The translations under genes and the position numbers were made by a program. Positions 19,042 through 29,227 of a stretch of DNA of 64,000 nt are shown here, piece by piece. Source of the DNA: Methylobacterium sp. WSM2598 (GTDB lineage Bacteria > Pseudomonadota > Alphaproteobacteria > Rhizobiales > Beijerinckiaceae); the NCBI RefSeq assembly GCF_000379105.1, contig NZ_KB900609.1, positions 5,604,663 through 5,668,662 of the forward strand, read 5' to 3'. The notes under the pieces are model-generated. The model was not told where the DNA came from and ran no database searches. It saw only the letters and a list, made by a program, of their open reading frames with translations. Position 1 is the first letter of the stretch; the number at the start of each line of letters is the position of its first letter.

Positions 19042-21117
19042 ATGACTGAAGCCACCCCCGTCTCCGAGAGCCGCGAGGGCGCGGTCGCGGTCCTGACGCT
19101 GCAATCGGGAGCCGTGAACGCGCTCGGGACGGCGTTGCGCGAGGGCATCGCGGCGGCGCTGGCCCGCGCCGAGGCCGATCCCGCCGTGACGGCGATCGTG
19201 CTGATCGGCGGCGGGCGGATGTTCTCCGCGGGGGCCGACATCACCGAGTTCGGCACGCCGCCGCGCGGCATCTCCCTGCCGGACCTCCTCGACCGGATCG
19301 AGGCCGCGACGAAGCCGGTCGTCGCGGCGATCCACGGCAACGCCCTCGGCGGCGGGCTCGAGACGGCGCTCGCCTGCCACTACCGGGTGGCGGTGCCCTC
19401 CGCGAAGGTCGGGCTGCCGGAGGTCAAGCTCGGCATCCTGCCGGGCGCGGGCGGCACGCAGCGCCTGCCGCGCATCGTCGGGCCCCGCAAGGCGCTCGAG
19501 GTGATCGTCGGCGGCGCCCCGCTCGGCGCCGGGCAGGCCGCCGCGATGGGGCTGATCGACGAGCTCGCCCCCGAGGAGGGCCTGCGCGCCCACGCGGTCG
19601 CCTTCGCGCAGCGCGTCGTCGCCCAGGGGCGGCCGCTCACCAAGATCCGCGACCGCGACGAGCGCCTCGCCGAGGGCCGCGACGCGCCCGGCCTGTTCGA
19701 CGCCTTCCGGAAGGAGAATGCCCGCAGGATGCGCGGCTTCGAGGCGCCGGAGGCCTGCATCGCCTGCGTCGAGGCCGCCTGCCGCCTGCCCTTCCCGCAG
19801 GGCCTCGCCTTCGAGCGCGAGCAGTTCCTGAAGCTCGTCTCCGGGAGCCAATCCGCCGCGCAGCGCTACGTCTTCTTCGCCGAGCGCCAGACCGCCAAGA
19901 TCCCGGACGTGCCCGAGGACACCCCGACCCGCCCGATCGCCCGGGTCGGGGTGATCGGTGCCGGCACCATGGGCGGCGGCATCGCGATGAACTTCCTCAA
20001 TGCCGGCATCCCGGTGACCATCGTGGAGGCCAAGCGCGAGGCCCTCGACCGCGGCCTCGCGGTGATCCGCAGCAATTACGAGAACACCGCCAGGAAGGGC
20101 CGCCTGCGGCCCGAGGACGTCCAGACCCGCATGGGCCTCCTCGCCGACACGCTGGCGATCGAGGATCTGAAGGACTGCGACCTCATCATCGAGGCCGTGT
20201 TCGAGGACATGGGCATCAAGAAGGAGATCTTCTCCAAGCTCGACCGCGTCGCCAAGCCGGGCGCGATCCTGGCCTCGAACACCTCCTACCTCGACATCGA
20301 CGAGATCGCCTCGGTGACGGGCCGCCCCGCCGACGTGATCGGCATGCACTTCTTCTCGCCCGCCAACGTCATGCGGCTGCTCGAAGTGGTGCGCGGGGCG
20401 AGGACCGCCAAGGACGTGATCGCCACCGCGATGCAGGTCGGCCGCAAGGTCGGCAAGATCGCCGTGCTGGTCGGCGTCTGCCACGGCTTCGTCGGCAACC
20501 GCATGCTGGCCGAGCGCCAGCGCGAGGCGAACCGGCTGATCCTGGAGGGCGTCACGCCCTGGGACGTGGACCGGGTGATCTACGAATTCGGCCTGCCGAT
20601 GGGCCCCTTCGCGATGAGCGACCTCGCGGGCCTCGACATCGGCTGGAGCCGGGAGACCAACCGCTCGGAGAGCGTGCGCGACCTCCTCTGCGAGATCGAC
20701 CGGCGCGGGCAGAAGACCGGGGCGGGCTTCTACGACTACGACGCCAAGCGCAAGGCCTCGCCGTCGCCGGTCACCGAGGAGATCATCGCCAGGGTCGCGG
20801 CCCGGCAGGGCGTGGCGCGCAAGCCCGCCTCCGACCAGGAGATCCTGGAGCGCTGCCTCTACCCGATGGTCAACGAGGGCGCGAAGATCCTCGACGAGGG
20901 CAAGGCGATCCGCGCCTCCGACATCGATATCGTCTGGATCAACGGCTACGGCTGGCCGGTCTATCGCGGCGGCCCGATGTTCTGGGCGGACGGCATCGGC
21001 CTGCCGACGGTGCTGGAGCGCCTGCGCGCCTACCAGGCGGAGTACGGCGACGCCTTCGCGCCCTCGCCCCTGCTGGAGCGGCTCGCCGCCGAGGGGAAGG
21101 GGTTCCGGGATCTCTGA
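19042..21117 (+). CDS. Bifunctional enoyl-CoA hydratase/3-hydroxyacyl-CoA dehydrogenase
   Basis: The protein catalyses two consecutive beta-oxidation steps, hydration of enoyl-CoA and NAD-dependent oxidation of 3-hydroxyacyl-CoA. Of 691 residues, the N-terminal crotonase domain shows the oxyanion-hole glycines IHGNALGGGLETAL and LPEVKLGILPGAGGTQRLP. The dehydrogenase part begins near residue 300 with VGVIGAGTMGGGIAMNFL and includes MHFFSPANVMRLLEVV and GFVGNRMLAERQREAN. The C-terminal domain carries NEGAKILDEGKAIRASDID. The ATG at 19042 has GGAGGA upstream; the open frame from 18895 overlaps the thiolase and is not used. It fits PimF/FadB of the surrounding block. Confidence 0.93.
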   Translation: MTEATPVSESREGAVAVLTLQSGAVNALGTALREGIAAALARAEADPAVTAIVLIGGGRMFSAGADITEFGTPPRGISLPDLLDRIEAATKPVVAAIHGNALGGGLETALACHYRVAVPSAKVGLPEVKLGILPGAGGTQRLPRIVGPRKALEVIVGGAPLGAGQAAAMGLIDELAPEEGLRAHAVAFAQRVVAQGRPLTKIRDRDERLAEGRDAPGLFDAFRKENARRMRGFEAPEACIACVEAACRLPFPQGLAFEREQFLKLVSGSQSAAQRYVFFAERQTAKIPDVPEDTPTRPIARVGVIGAGTMGGGIAMNFLNAGIPVTIVEAKREALDRGLAVIRSNYENTARKGRLRPEDVQTRMGLLADTLAIEDLKDCDLIIEAVFEDMGIKKEIFSKLDRVAKPGAILASNTSYLDIDEIASVTGRPADVIGMHFFSPANVMRLLEVVRGARTAKDVIATAMQVGRKVGKIAVLVGVCHGFVGNRMLAERQREANRLILEGVTPWDVDRVIYEFGLPMGPFAMSDLAGLDIGWSRETNRSESVRDLLCEIDRRGQKTGAGFYDYDAKRKASPSPVTEEIIARVAARQGVARKPASDQEILERCLYPMVNEGAKILDEGKAIRASDIDIVWINGYGWPVYRGGPMFWADGIGLPTVLERLRAYQAEYGDAFAPSPLLERLAAEGKGFRDL

Positions 21118-21183
21118 CGGGCGGCCCCCGCGGCCCGGCCAGCCGGGCGGCAAGCCCGGCAACCACACGATCGGGAGGCTGAC

Positions 21184-22386
<1,203 letters not shown>

Positions 22387-22526
22387 ATCGGCGCCCGATC
22401 GCGCCGCGATCGGGCGCTGGTCCAGGTCCTTGGTTTTGCCGCGTTTTCTTCGACGAACCGGCATCCACTTCGTCAGGAAATGCTCTCGCGGGCCCGCGCG
22501 GCCTGGAATTCGGGGAAGAGACGTCG

Positions 22527-23675
22527 ATGGATTTCGATCTCAGCGAGGAGCAGAGCCTCCTCAAGGACAGCGTCGAGCGGCTCCTCGCCGACCGCTACGA
22601 TTTCGAGGCCCGCACGCGCCACGGCCGCCACCCGGAGGGGTTCTCGCCCGAGATGTGGCGGTCCTACGCGGAGCAGGGCCTGCTCGCCGTGCCCTTCGCG
22701 GAGGAGGACGGGGGCATCGGCGGCGGGCCGGTCGAGACCATGATCGTCATGGAGGCCTTCGGCCGCGCCCTGGTCCTCGAACCCTACCTCGCCACCGTGG
22801 TCCTGGCGGGCGGGCTGATGCGCCGCGCGGCCTCGGCGGCGCAGCGGGCCGAGTGGCTTCCGGGCCTGATCGGCGGCGAGACCCGCTACGCCTTCGCGCA
22901 TCACGAGCGGCAGGCGCGCTACGACCTCCACGACGTCGGCCTGAGCGCGCGCCGGGACGGGGCGGGCTACGTCCTGGAGGGCGACAAGTCCCTGGTGCTG
23001 CACGGCGACAGCGCCGACCGGCTGATCGTCTCGGCCCGCACCGCCGGCTCCCGCCGCGACCGGGGCGGGATCGGGCTGTTCCTGGTCGATGCCAGGGCCG
23101 AGGGCGTCTCCCGCCGCGGCTACCCGACCCAGGACGGGCAGCGGGCGGCCGAGATCTCGCTCTCCTCGGTCAAGGTCGGGCCGGAGGCGGTGCTGGGCGC
23201 CCCGGAGGACGCGCTGCCGGCGATCGAGCGGGTGGTCGAGGAGGCGATCGCGGCGCTCTGCGCCGAGGCGGTGGGCGCCATGGACCGGATGCACGCGCTC
23301 ACCGTCGAGTACCTCAAGACCCGCAAGCAGTTCGGCACGCCCATCGGGTCGTTCCAGGTGCTGCAGCACCGGGCGGCCGACATGTTCATCGCCCTCGAAC
23401 AGGCCCGCTCGATGGCCTTCCTCGCCACCATGATGGCCGGGGAGGAGGATGCGGCGGAGCGCGCGCGGGCGCTCTCGGGCGCCAAGGTGCAGATCGGCCG
23501 CTCGGGCCGCATCGTCGGCCAGGGCGCGGTGCAGCTCCACGGCGGCGTCGGCGTCACCATGGAGTACAGCGTCGGCCACTTCTTCAAGCGCGTGACGATG
23601 ATCGACGCCCTGTTCGGGGATGCCGACCACCACCTCGCCCGGGTGGCCGCGATGGGGGGGCTGATCGCGGCCTGA
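22527..23675 (+). CDS. pimD: Acyl-CoA dehydrogenase, pimeloyl-CoA dehydrogenase small-subunit type
   Basis: The protein has 382 residues and is partner to the preceding dehydrogenase. The N-terminus MDFDLSEEQSLLKDSVERLL is typical of the PimD-type subunit, and the C-terminal half keeps TRKQFGTPIGSFQVLQHRAA and QLHGGVGVTMEYSVGHFFKR. The YEGT-type catalytic Glu is missing here too (it ends MIDALFGDADHHLARVA), consistent with a non-catalytic or substrate-binding partner in a heteromer. The start at 22527 was chosen at the family N-terminus; the open frame runs far upstream through the previous gene in another register. The 140-bp gap to pimC holds no clear terminator. Confidence 0.83.
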   Translation: MDFDLSEEQSLLKDSVERLLADRYDFEARTRHGRHPEGFSPEMWRSYAEQGLLAVPFAEEDGGIGGGPVETMIVMEAFGRALVLEPYLATVVLAGGLMRRAASAAQRAEWLPGLIGGETRYAFAHHERQARYDLHDVGLSARRDGAGYVLEGDKSLVLHGDSADRLIVSARTAGSRRDRGGIGLFLVDARAEGVSRRGYPTQDGQRAAEISLSSVKVGPEAVLGAPEDALPAIERVVEEAIAALCAEAVGAMDRMHALTVEYLKTRKQFGTPIGSFQVLQHRAADMFIALEQARSMAFLATMMAGEEDAAERARALSGAKVQIGRSGRIVGQGAVQLHGGVGVTMEYSVGHFFKRVTMIDALFGDADHHLARVAAMGGLIAA

Positions 23676-23784
23676 GCCCCGCGAGGCCGCGGGACCCGGG
23701 GGGCGGCAACGCCCGCGGAGGGGTTGGATTCCCGGGCCCCGTGGGGGAGAAGGGCGGTGTCCCCGCCCCTTCGAGTCCCTCCCG

Positions 23785-24894
23785 ATGCCCGATCCATCCC
23801 GCCGGCCGGCCCCGATCCCGCTCACGGTCCTCACCGGCTTCCTCGGCGCCGGCAAGACGACGCTGCTGAACCGGCTGCTACGCGACCCGGCGCTGGCCGA
23901 CACGGTCGTCATCGTCAACGAGTTCGGCGAGGTCGGGCTCGACCACCTGCTGATCGAGACCGTCGACGAGGGCATGATCCTGCTCGGCGCCGGCTGCCTC
24001 TGCTGCAGCGTGCGGGGCGACCTCATCGCCACGCTGGAGGACCTGCTGCGCAAGCGCGACAACGGGCGCATCCAGCCCTTCCGCCGCGTGATCATCGAGA
24101 CGACCGGTCTCGCCGACCCGGCGCCGATCCTGCACGGGCTCCTCTACCACCCCTACCTGGCCCTGCGCTTCGCCCTCCAGGCCGTCGTCACGGTCGTGGA
24201 CGCGGTCAACGGCGCGGGCACGCTCGACGCGCATCCCGAGGCCCTGCGCCAGGCCGCCGTGGCCGACCGCCTCGTCCTGACCAAGACGGATCTCCCGGGC
24301 GGGGAGGCGGCGGCGCTGCGGGCGCGCCTCGCCGCCCTCAACCCGGCCGCCCCGGTGCTCGGGCCCGACGCGCCGGCCGAGGCGCTGCTCGGCGGCCTGT
24401 TCGGCACCGACGGCAAGATCGCGGACGTCGCGGCCTGGCTCGGCGCCGAGGCGGTCGCGGCCGCGGAGGCGCGCCACCACCACGCCCAGCATCACGGCCA
24501 CCACCACCACGACGTGAACCGGCACGACGCCGCGATCCGGGCCTTCAGCCTGGTCAGCCCGGAGCCGGTGCCGCGGGCGGCCTTCGAGATGTTCCTCGAC
24601 CTCCTGCGCTCCGGCCAGGGGGCCAAGCTCCTGCGCCTCAAGGGGCTCGTCGGCCTCGCCGAGGATCCCGGCCGCCCCGTCGTCGTGCACGGGGTGCAGC
24701 ACGTCGTCCACGCGCCGGCCACCCTCGACGCGTGGCCGGGGCCGGACCGCACCTCGCGGCTCGTCCTGATCCTGCGCGACGGCGACCCGGCCTTCGTGCG
24801 CCGCCTGTGGGACGCCTTCCTCGGCCGCCCGGCCCCGGACGCGCCGGACGCCGCCGCCCTCACGGCCAACCCCCTGGCGATCCCGGGCGGCTGA
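23785..24894 (+). CDS. CobW/COG0523-family GTPase, metal-handling
   Basis: The 369-residue G3E-family GTPase has Walker A LTGFLGAGKTTLLNRLL (about 13-30), the metal-binding GCLCCSVRGDL (CxCC), the NTKxD-like LTKTDLPGG and a C-terminal CobW_C domain. A histidine-rich stretch (ARHHHAQHHGHHHHDVNRHD) lies near 230-250. Members act as metallochaperones for zinc, cobalt or iron, or deliver metal to enzymes such as nitrile hydratase and methylmalonyl-CoA mutase. The partner cannot be read here. The ATG at 23785 is about 110 bp after pimD, with no Zur-like palindrome seen upstream. Confidence 0.87.
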   Translation: MPDPSRRPAPIPLTVLTGFLGAGKTTLLNRLLRDPALADTVVIVNEFGEVGLDHLLIETVDEGMILLGAGCLCCSVRGDLIATLEDLLRKRDNGRIQPFRRVIIETTGLADPAPILHGLLYHPYLALRFALQAVVTVVDAVNGAGTLDAHPEALRQAAVADRLVLTKTDLPGGEAAALRARLAALNPAAPVLGPDAPAEALLGGLFGTDGKIADVAAWLGAEAVAAAEARHHHAQHHGHHHHDVNRHDAAIRAFSLVSPEPVPRAAFEMFLDLLRSGQGAKLLRLKGLVGLAEDPGRPVVVHGVQHVVHAPATLDAWPGPDRTSRLVLILRDGDPAFVRRLWDAFLGRPAPDAPDAAALTANPLAIPGG

Positions 24895-25020
24895 GGGCGC
24901 CCCCGCCCGGAATGGTTCTTGATCGGTAAACGGGGCGCGGCCGCCTCGGCCGCGGATCCGTCCCGATCCGGGACGATCGGGCCACCCGATCCGGAGCGGT
25001 CGGGCCAAAGGGGGGCAGGC

Positions 25021-25956
25021 ATGACGACGACACCCTTCTCGGTGATCCAGGGCGGAATCCGGGAGGAGGGGCGCTGGAGCGCCGAATTGCGGCACCCGGC
25101 GAGCCTGCGCGAGGCCGAGGTCGCCGCCTGGCGGGCGCTCCTGCCCCGGGCCCTGTCGCCGGGCTTCGCCGGCGACCCCGACTTCGTGCTCACGCTGGCC
25201 CAGCACCTCGCGGAGGGGCGCCGCCTCGCCCTGCTCCTCGTCTGGCAGCACGGGGACGGAATGCCCGTCCTGCGCGGCGTGCTGCCGCTGCAGCTGCCGG
25301 CGGGGCTGCGCCCGGGCCGGACGGCGCAGCTCTGGGTCCTGCCGCTCGCCGAGGGGGCGGCGCCGGTCGTGGACGCCCGCGAGACCGCCGCAATCCTGCG
25401 CGCGGCCCTCGACCACCTCGCGGGGGCGGGCTCGCGCGTCGGCACCCTGCGCCTGCCCGGGCTGCTCCCGGCCGGCCGCCTGATCGCGGCGCTGCGGGAG
25501 GTCGCCGCCGCGAGCGGTCGCCCCCTGACGGTCGCCTCCCGGCCGGCCCCCGGCCCGGCGGCCGGACCCCTGCCGACCCTGCCGCGGGGGCGCACCTCGC
25601 TCGAGCGGGTGCGCGCGCCCCGTCAGCTGCGCGACGCGGTCGAGCATTTCCTGGTGCTGGAGGGGGCGCGGCCCGGCCCCAACCTCCTGCACGACGCGGA
25701 CGCGGCGACGGCCCTGCGGGTCGTCACCCGGCGCTTCGCCCAGCGCCGCGCCTGCGGGGTCGACCTCGTGCGGCGGGACGGCGCCGTGGTGGCGGCCGCG
25801 ATCCGGCTCGGCCCGGCCGGGCAGGACCGGATCTGGCGCGAGGCCGGCTGCGCGCTCGCGCCGGCGCGCGAGCGGCCGGGCGTGATGCTGCTCGACGCCG
25901 CGGTGAGCGTCGCGCCGGCCCGGCGCGCGGCGGACGGGGAGCGCCGCTCGGCCTGA
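25021..25956 (+). CDS. Hypothetical protein, distant CelD/BcsL (GNAT-like) similarity
   Basis: The protein has 311 residues with no signal peptide or membrane helix. The pattern of an N-terminal WRALLPRALSPGFAGDPDFV and a second half with AVEHFLVLEGARPG and CGVDLVRRDGAVVAAAIRLG resembles the CelD/BcsL acetyltransferase family, in which two GNAT folds are joined. The catalytic core is not distinct, and the C-terminus seems short for the family. The ATG at 25021 follows GGGGGCAGGC; an upstream start at 24919 would add repetitive Arg/Ser sequence and is not used. The function is unproven; polysaccharide or cell-surface acylation is only a possibility. Confidence 0.55.
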   Translation: MTTTPFSVIQGGIREEGRWSAELRHPASLREAEVAAWRALLPRALSPGFAGDPDFVLTLAQHLAEGRRLALLLVWQHGDGMPVLRGVLPLQLPAGLRPGRTAQLWVLPLAEGAAPVVDARETAAILRAALDHLAGAGSRVGTLRLPGLLPAGRLIAALREVAAASGRPLTVASRPAPGPAAGPLPTLPRGRTSLERVRAPRQLRDAVEHFLVLEGARPGPNLLHDADAATALRVVTRRFAQRRACGVDLVRRDGAVVAAAIRLGPAGQDRIWREAGCALAPARERPGVMLLDAAVSVAPARRAADGERRSA

Positions 25957-25981
25957 GGGAGCGGGGCGCGCAGAGGAGCGC

Positions 25982-26035
25982 GGGCCGTCGCGCCGCGCGC
26001 ACCGCGGGGAGGACGGGCGCGCGGCGCGACGGCCC
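25982..26035. terminator. Large bidirectional hairpin between convergent genes
   Basis: A perfect 18-bp inverted repeat (25982-25999 and 26018-26035, core GTCGCGCC/GGCGCGAC) with an 18-base loop fills the spacer between the CelD-like gene (plus) and the HPr gene (minus). There are no T tracts. Position and stem strength support a shared terminator. Confidence 0.6.
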
Positions 26036-26041
26036 CGCCCC

Positions 26042-26362
26042 CTACTCGTCCTCTCCGAACCGGTTGGCCAGGAGCGCCGCGATCGCCTCCAGGCAGGCAT
26101 CCTGGTCGGGGCCGAGAGCGGTCACGAAGATGCTGGTTCCCTGCGCGGCCCCGAGAGTCAGGAGGCCCATGATCGAGCGCCCGCCCACCGTCTCGCCGGC
26201 GCGCGTCACCGTCACCTCGGATTCGAAGCGCTCCACCGCCTGGACGAACTTGGCGGAGGCGCGGGCATGCAGGCCGCGGCGGTTGATGATCGGCAATTCC
26301 CGCGCCGTCGCGCCCTCAGGCACCGCCGGAGCGTCCCATCCACCCGCATCGTCGTCGTTCAT
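26042..26362 (-). CDS. ptsH: Phosphocarrier protein HPr (PTS, nitrogen/regulatory type)
   Basis: This 106-residue phosphocarrier receives phosphate from enzyme I and passes it to EIIA. H32 lies in RRGLHARASAKFV and the regulatory serine S63 in VGGRSIMGLLTL, both intact, so it can be a target of the HprK encoded two genes upstream. A 20-residue acidic N-terminal extension precedes the HPr fold. It is the last gene of the chvI-chvG-hprK-EIIA-HPr cluster, the usual alphaproteobacterial layout. No sugar-specific EIIB/EIIC is nearby, which fits a regulatory rather than transport PTS. Confidence 0.93.
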   Translation of the reverse strand: MNDDDAGGWDAPAVPEGATARELPIINRRGLHARASAKFVQAVERFESEVTVTRAGETVGGRSIMGLLTLGAAQGTSIFVTALGPDQDACLEAIAALLANRFGEDE

Positions 26363-26447
26363 CGGAGATCGGATCCTGCTGGAGCCGGTTGCGATGGCGT
26401 CGGCGGCCGTCCGGCTCTCGTCGTGGCGAAAACGGGGAGGGCGAGCG

Positions 26448-26849
26448 CTATTTCCCGGCGAGGACCCGGGAGGCCACGTTGATGTATTTGCGGCCCGCCT
26501 CCTGCGCGTGCAGGACGGCCTCGCCGAGGCTCTCCTCGTCGCGGACGCTCGCGAGCTTGATCAGCATCGGCAGATTGATGCCGGCCACCACCTCCACCGA
26601 GCCGCCGTTCATGCACGAGAGCGCGAGGTTCGACGGCGTACCCCCGAACATGTCGGTGAGGACCACCACGCCCTCGCCCGTGTTCACCCGGCAGACCGCC
26701 GACATGATGTCCTTGCGCCGGACCTCCATGTCGTCCTCGGGGCCGATCGTGATGGTTTCGAGCTGCTCCTGCGGACCCACGACATGCTCCAGCGCGGCCT
26801 TGAACTCCGTCGCGAGCAAACCGTGGGTGACGAGCACCATTCCAATCAT
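26448..26849 (-). CDS. PTS EIIA component, mannose/fructose (Man) family
   Basis: A single-domain EIIA of 133 residues. The phosphorylatable His is H9 in MVLVTHGLLA. The segment VVVLTDMFGGTPSNLAL is diagnostic of the EIIA-Man fold, and the end reads KYINVASRVLAGK. There is no attached IIB domain and no permease in the window, so it probably serves regulation, as in other alphaproteobacteria where this EIIA partners HPr and the ChvG/HprK module. The ATG at 26849 was chosen at the family N-terminus; the frame is open to 26981 but that extension is not EIIA-like. Confidence 0.9.
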   Translation of the reverse strand: MIGMVLVTHGLLATEFKAALEHVVGPQEQLETITIGPEDDMEVRRKDIMSAVCRVNTGEGVVVLTDMFGGTPSNLALSCMNGGSVEVVAGINLPMLIKLASVRDEESLGEAVLHAQEAGRKYINVASRVLAGK

Positions 26850-26938
26850 CGACACGAGTTCCGACGCCCCATACAGAGCCGAGCCGCCATTTTGTGCAGC
26901 GCAAGGGCGAGCGCAAGAGCAACGAGGCGGAATCCGCA

Positions 26939-27400
26939 TCACTCCGTCATCATGATGCCACGAGGGCGGCGCCAGCGCCACAACACGGTGCTCGTCCGGG
27001 AGGGGTCCCGGGGAAGGATCATGCGGGGGAGGGAGACCCCCAGGAGAGTCGTTTTCTCCGCCCCCGCCTCGGGCATCCGCGGGGCCGTCTCGGCGAGGTC
27101 CAGGACGAGCCGCACAACCGCCGAAGGCAGCGTGTTCTCAAGGGTTTGAAGGCCCACGCCGCGGATCTCGACGAGCCCCGCCAGGGCCGGGTGCGGCCGC
27201 GCCACCAGGCGGCCGTGGCAGGCCTCCACGATCACCCTGTCGTCGCCCACCAGGGCAGCGTGCAGGCCGCACTGGGAACCGCCCGCCAGGAGGTCGCGCG
27301 CCAGGGTCGTTTTGCCGCTCCCGGCCGGCCCCCGAATCAGCACGCCCGATTCGCCGAGCACCACGCAGGTGGCGTGGAGCGTGACCGGCCCGGCGCTCAG
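26939..27400 (-). CDS. hprK: HPr kinase/phosphorylase, short alphaproteobacterial form, probable CTG start
   Basis: The enzyme phosphorylates or dephosphorylates the regulatory Ser of HPr. The protein has 153 residues, only the C-terminal catalytic half of the Firmicute enzyme, as is usual in alphaproteobacteria. Walker A GPAGSGKT lies at 24-31. The conserved first strand TLHATCVVLGESGVLIRG lies at 7-24. The first usual start codon in frame is a GTG at 27364 inside that strand, which would delete part of the fold, and no ATG, GTG or TTG was found just upstream. A CTG at 27398-27400 overlaps the TGA of chvG (CTGA) in the same geometry as other overlaps here, so it is proposed as the start. Confidence 0.8.
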   Translation of the reverse strand: MSAGPVTLHATCVVLGESGVLIRGPAGSGKTTLARDLLAGGSQCGLHAALVGDDRVIVEACHGRLVARPHPALAGLVEIRGVGLQTLENTLPSAVVRLVLDLAETAPRMPEAGAEKTTLLGVSLPRMILPRDPSRTSTVLWRWRRPRGIMMTE

Positions 27401-29217
27401 CGGTGCAGCCCCGGGATGCGCACCACGAAGCGGGCGCCGAGCAGGCAGGGCTCGCCGTCCTCGCCCGGCGGCCCGAGCCGGTTCTCGGCCCGGATCGTGC
27501 CGCGATGGGCCTGCACGATCTGGCGCGAGATCGACAGGCCGAGGCCGGAATTCTGGCCGAAGCCCTGCTCGGGCCGGTCGGTGTAGAAGCGCTCGAAGAT
27601 GCGCTCGAGGGCGTGGGGCGGGATGCCCGGCCCGTCATCCTCCACCGTGAGCTCGATCGTGTTGCGCAGGCGGCGCAGGTTCACCCGCACGGTCGCGCCC
27701 TTGGGCGAGAAGGAGCGGGCATTGTCGAGCAGGTTGTTCACCACCTGGCCGAGCCGGCTGTCGTGCCCGATGATCGCGAAGGGGTCCTCGATGCCGGCCG
27801 GCGGCGCCTCCACCGTGAAGGTGATGGCGGCGTCCCGCGGCCGGCGCCGCTCGTTGGCCACCGAGGTCACGGTGGTGAGGAGCTTCTTCAGGTCGACCCG
27901 CGCGGCCTCGGCCCGGGCGAGCTCCGCGTCGAGGCGCGAGGCGTCCGAGATGTCGCTGATCAGCCGGTCGAGGCGCTTCACGTCGTGCTGGATGATCTGC
28001 ATCAGCCGCCCGCGCGACTCGTCGGTCTTGGCCAGCGGCAGCGTCTCGACGGCGCTGCGCAGGGAGGTGAGCGGGTTCTTGAGCTCGTGCGAGACGTCGG
28101 CCGCGAAGTTCTCGATCGCGTCCAGGCGGCGGTAGAGCGCCTGGGTCATGTCGCGCAGGGCCCGGGAGAGGTGGCCGATCTCGTCCGAGCGGGTCGTGAA
28201 GTCGGGGATCTCCTGGCGCGACCTGATCCCGAGCCGCACCCGCTCGGCCGCCTCCGACAGGCGGCTCACCGGCCCGACGATCTGGCCGGCGACCAGGAGC
28301 GAGAGCACCACCATCACGAGCGCCGCGATCAGGAACACCTGCAGCAGGGCGAAGCGCTCGGAGGCGATGATCTTGTCGATGTCGCCCTCCTGGGTCGAGA
28401 GCAGCAGGGCGCCGCGCACCGTGCGGGCGCGCATGATCGGCACCGCGACCGACACGATGGTCTCGCCGTGGGCGTTGCGGCGCACCAGCGTGCCCCGGCT
28501 CCCGGCCAGCGCCCGCTGCACCTCGGGCAGGCTGCGCCCGTCCGAGGGCCCGGTATCCTCCGGCCCCGGCTCGCGGTGCGGGAAGGGCAGGTGCTGGCGC
28601 AGGCCGTCCCAGGCCCGCTCCATCAGGCTCGGGCGCTCCTTGCGCACCGGCACCTCGCCCCGGGCGAGGTCGCCCCGCACGTAGAGGGCGCGCGAATCGA
28701 TCAGGTTCGACCCGTCGCGGTCGTAGACCCGCGCGCGGGTGCCGGTCGGGGTGATCAGCCGGCGCAGCAGCGGCGCCACCCGCTCCGGGTTGAGGGAGAA
28801 TTCGAGGGCCGAGACCGGCTCCTCCGCCCCGGCGCCCGGATCGCCCGCCTGGAGCTGCAGCAGGCGGTCGGGGTCGATGCTGATCGCGTCCGTGTCGACC
28901 GTGGCGGAGGCCGCGATCGCCCCCGCGATGATGTCGCCCTGGGTCAGCAGGCTCTTCACCCGCGCCTCGATCAGGCCCTGGCGGAACTGGTTGAGGTAGA
29001 GGAAGCCGACCAGCAGGGCGATCAGCCCCGCGAGGTTGAGCACGACGATGCGCCGGGTCAGGCTGGAGGAGGCGCGCTGGGCGATCCAGCGGCCGACCAG
29101 CCGCAGGGAGAGGGGCTCCCGCGGCGCCTCCGCGTCGGGATCTGCCTCGCTGCCTGTTCCGGGCGCACCGGCCCCGAGGAGGCGCCGCATGGCGCCGAGT
29201 GCGGAACCGCTGCTCAC
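27397..29217 (-). CDS. chvG: Sensor histidine kinase ChvG/BvrS/ExoS
   Basis: A 606-residue membrane kinase of the ChvG-ChvI system, which senses acid or envelope state and controls surface polysaccharides and host-interaction genes in rhizobia, Agrobacterium and Brucella. The N-terminal hydrophobic helix is IVVLNLAGLIALLVGFLYL, then comes a periplasmic sensor region of about 220 residues and a second helix (LLQVFLIAALVMVVLSLLVA). HAMP, HisKA with the His in FAADVSHELKNPLTSLRSA, and HATPase (NNLLDNARSF, DDGPGIPP, NSGLGLSISRQIV) complete it. The start is a GTG at 29217, 10 bp after chvI; a later ATG at 29190 is possible. Its stop overlaps hprK. Confidence 0.92.
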   Translation of the reverse strand: MSSGSALGAMRRLLGAGAPGTGSEADPDAEAPREPLSLRLVGRWIAQRASSSLTRRIVVLNLAGLIALLVGFLYLNQFRQGLIEARVKSLLTQGDIIAGAIAASATVDTDAISIDPDRLLQLQAGDPGAGAEEPVSALEFSLNPERVAPLLRRLITPTGTRARVYDRDGSNLIDSRALYVRGDLARGEVPVRKERPSLMERAWDGLRQHLPFPHREPGPEDTGPSDGRSLPEVQRALAGSRGTLVRRNAHGETIVSVAVPIMRARTVRGALLLSTQEGDIDKIIASERFALLQVFLIAALVMVVLSLLVAGQIVGPVSRLSEAAERVRLGIRSRQEIPDFTTRSDEIGHLSRALRDMTQALYRRLDAIENFAADVSHELKNPLTSLRSAVETLPLAKTDESRGRLMQIIQHDVKRLDRLISDISDASRLDAELARAEAARVDLKKLLTTVTSVANERRRPRDAAITFTVEAPPAGIEDPFAIIGHDSRLGQVVNNLLDNARSFSPKGATVRVNLRRLRNTIELTVEDDGPGIPPHALERIFERFYTDRPEQGFGQNSGLGLSISRQIVQAHRGTIRAENRLGPPGEDGEPCLLGARFVVRIPGLHR

Positions 29218-29227
29218 GTGCCGGGTC

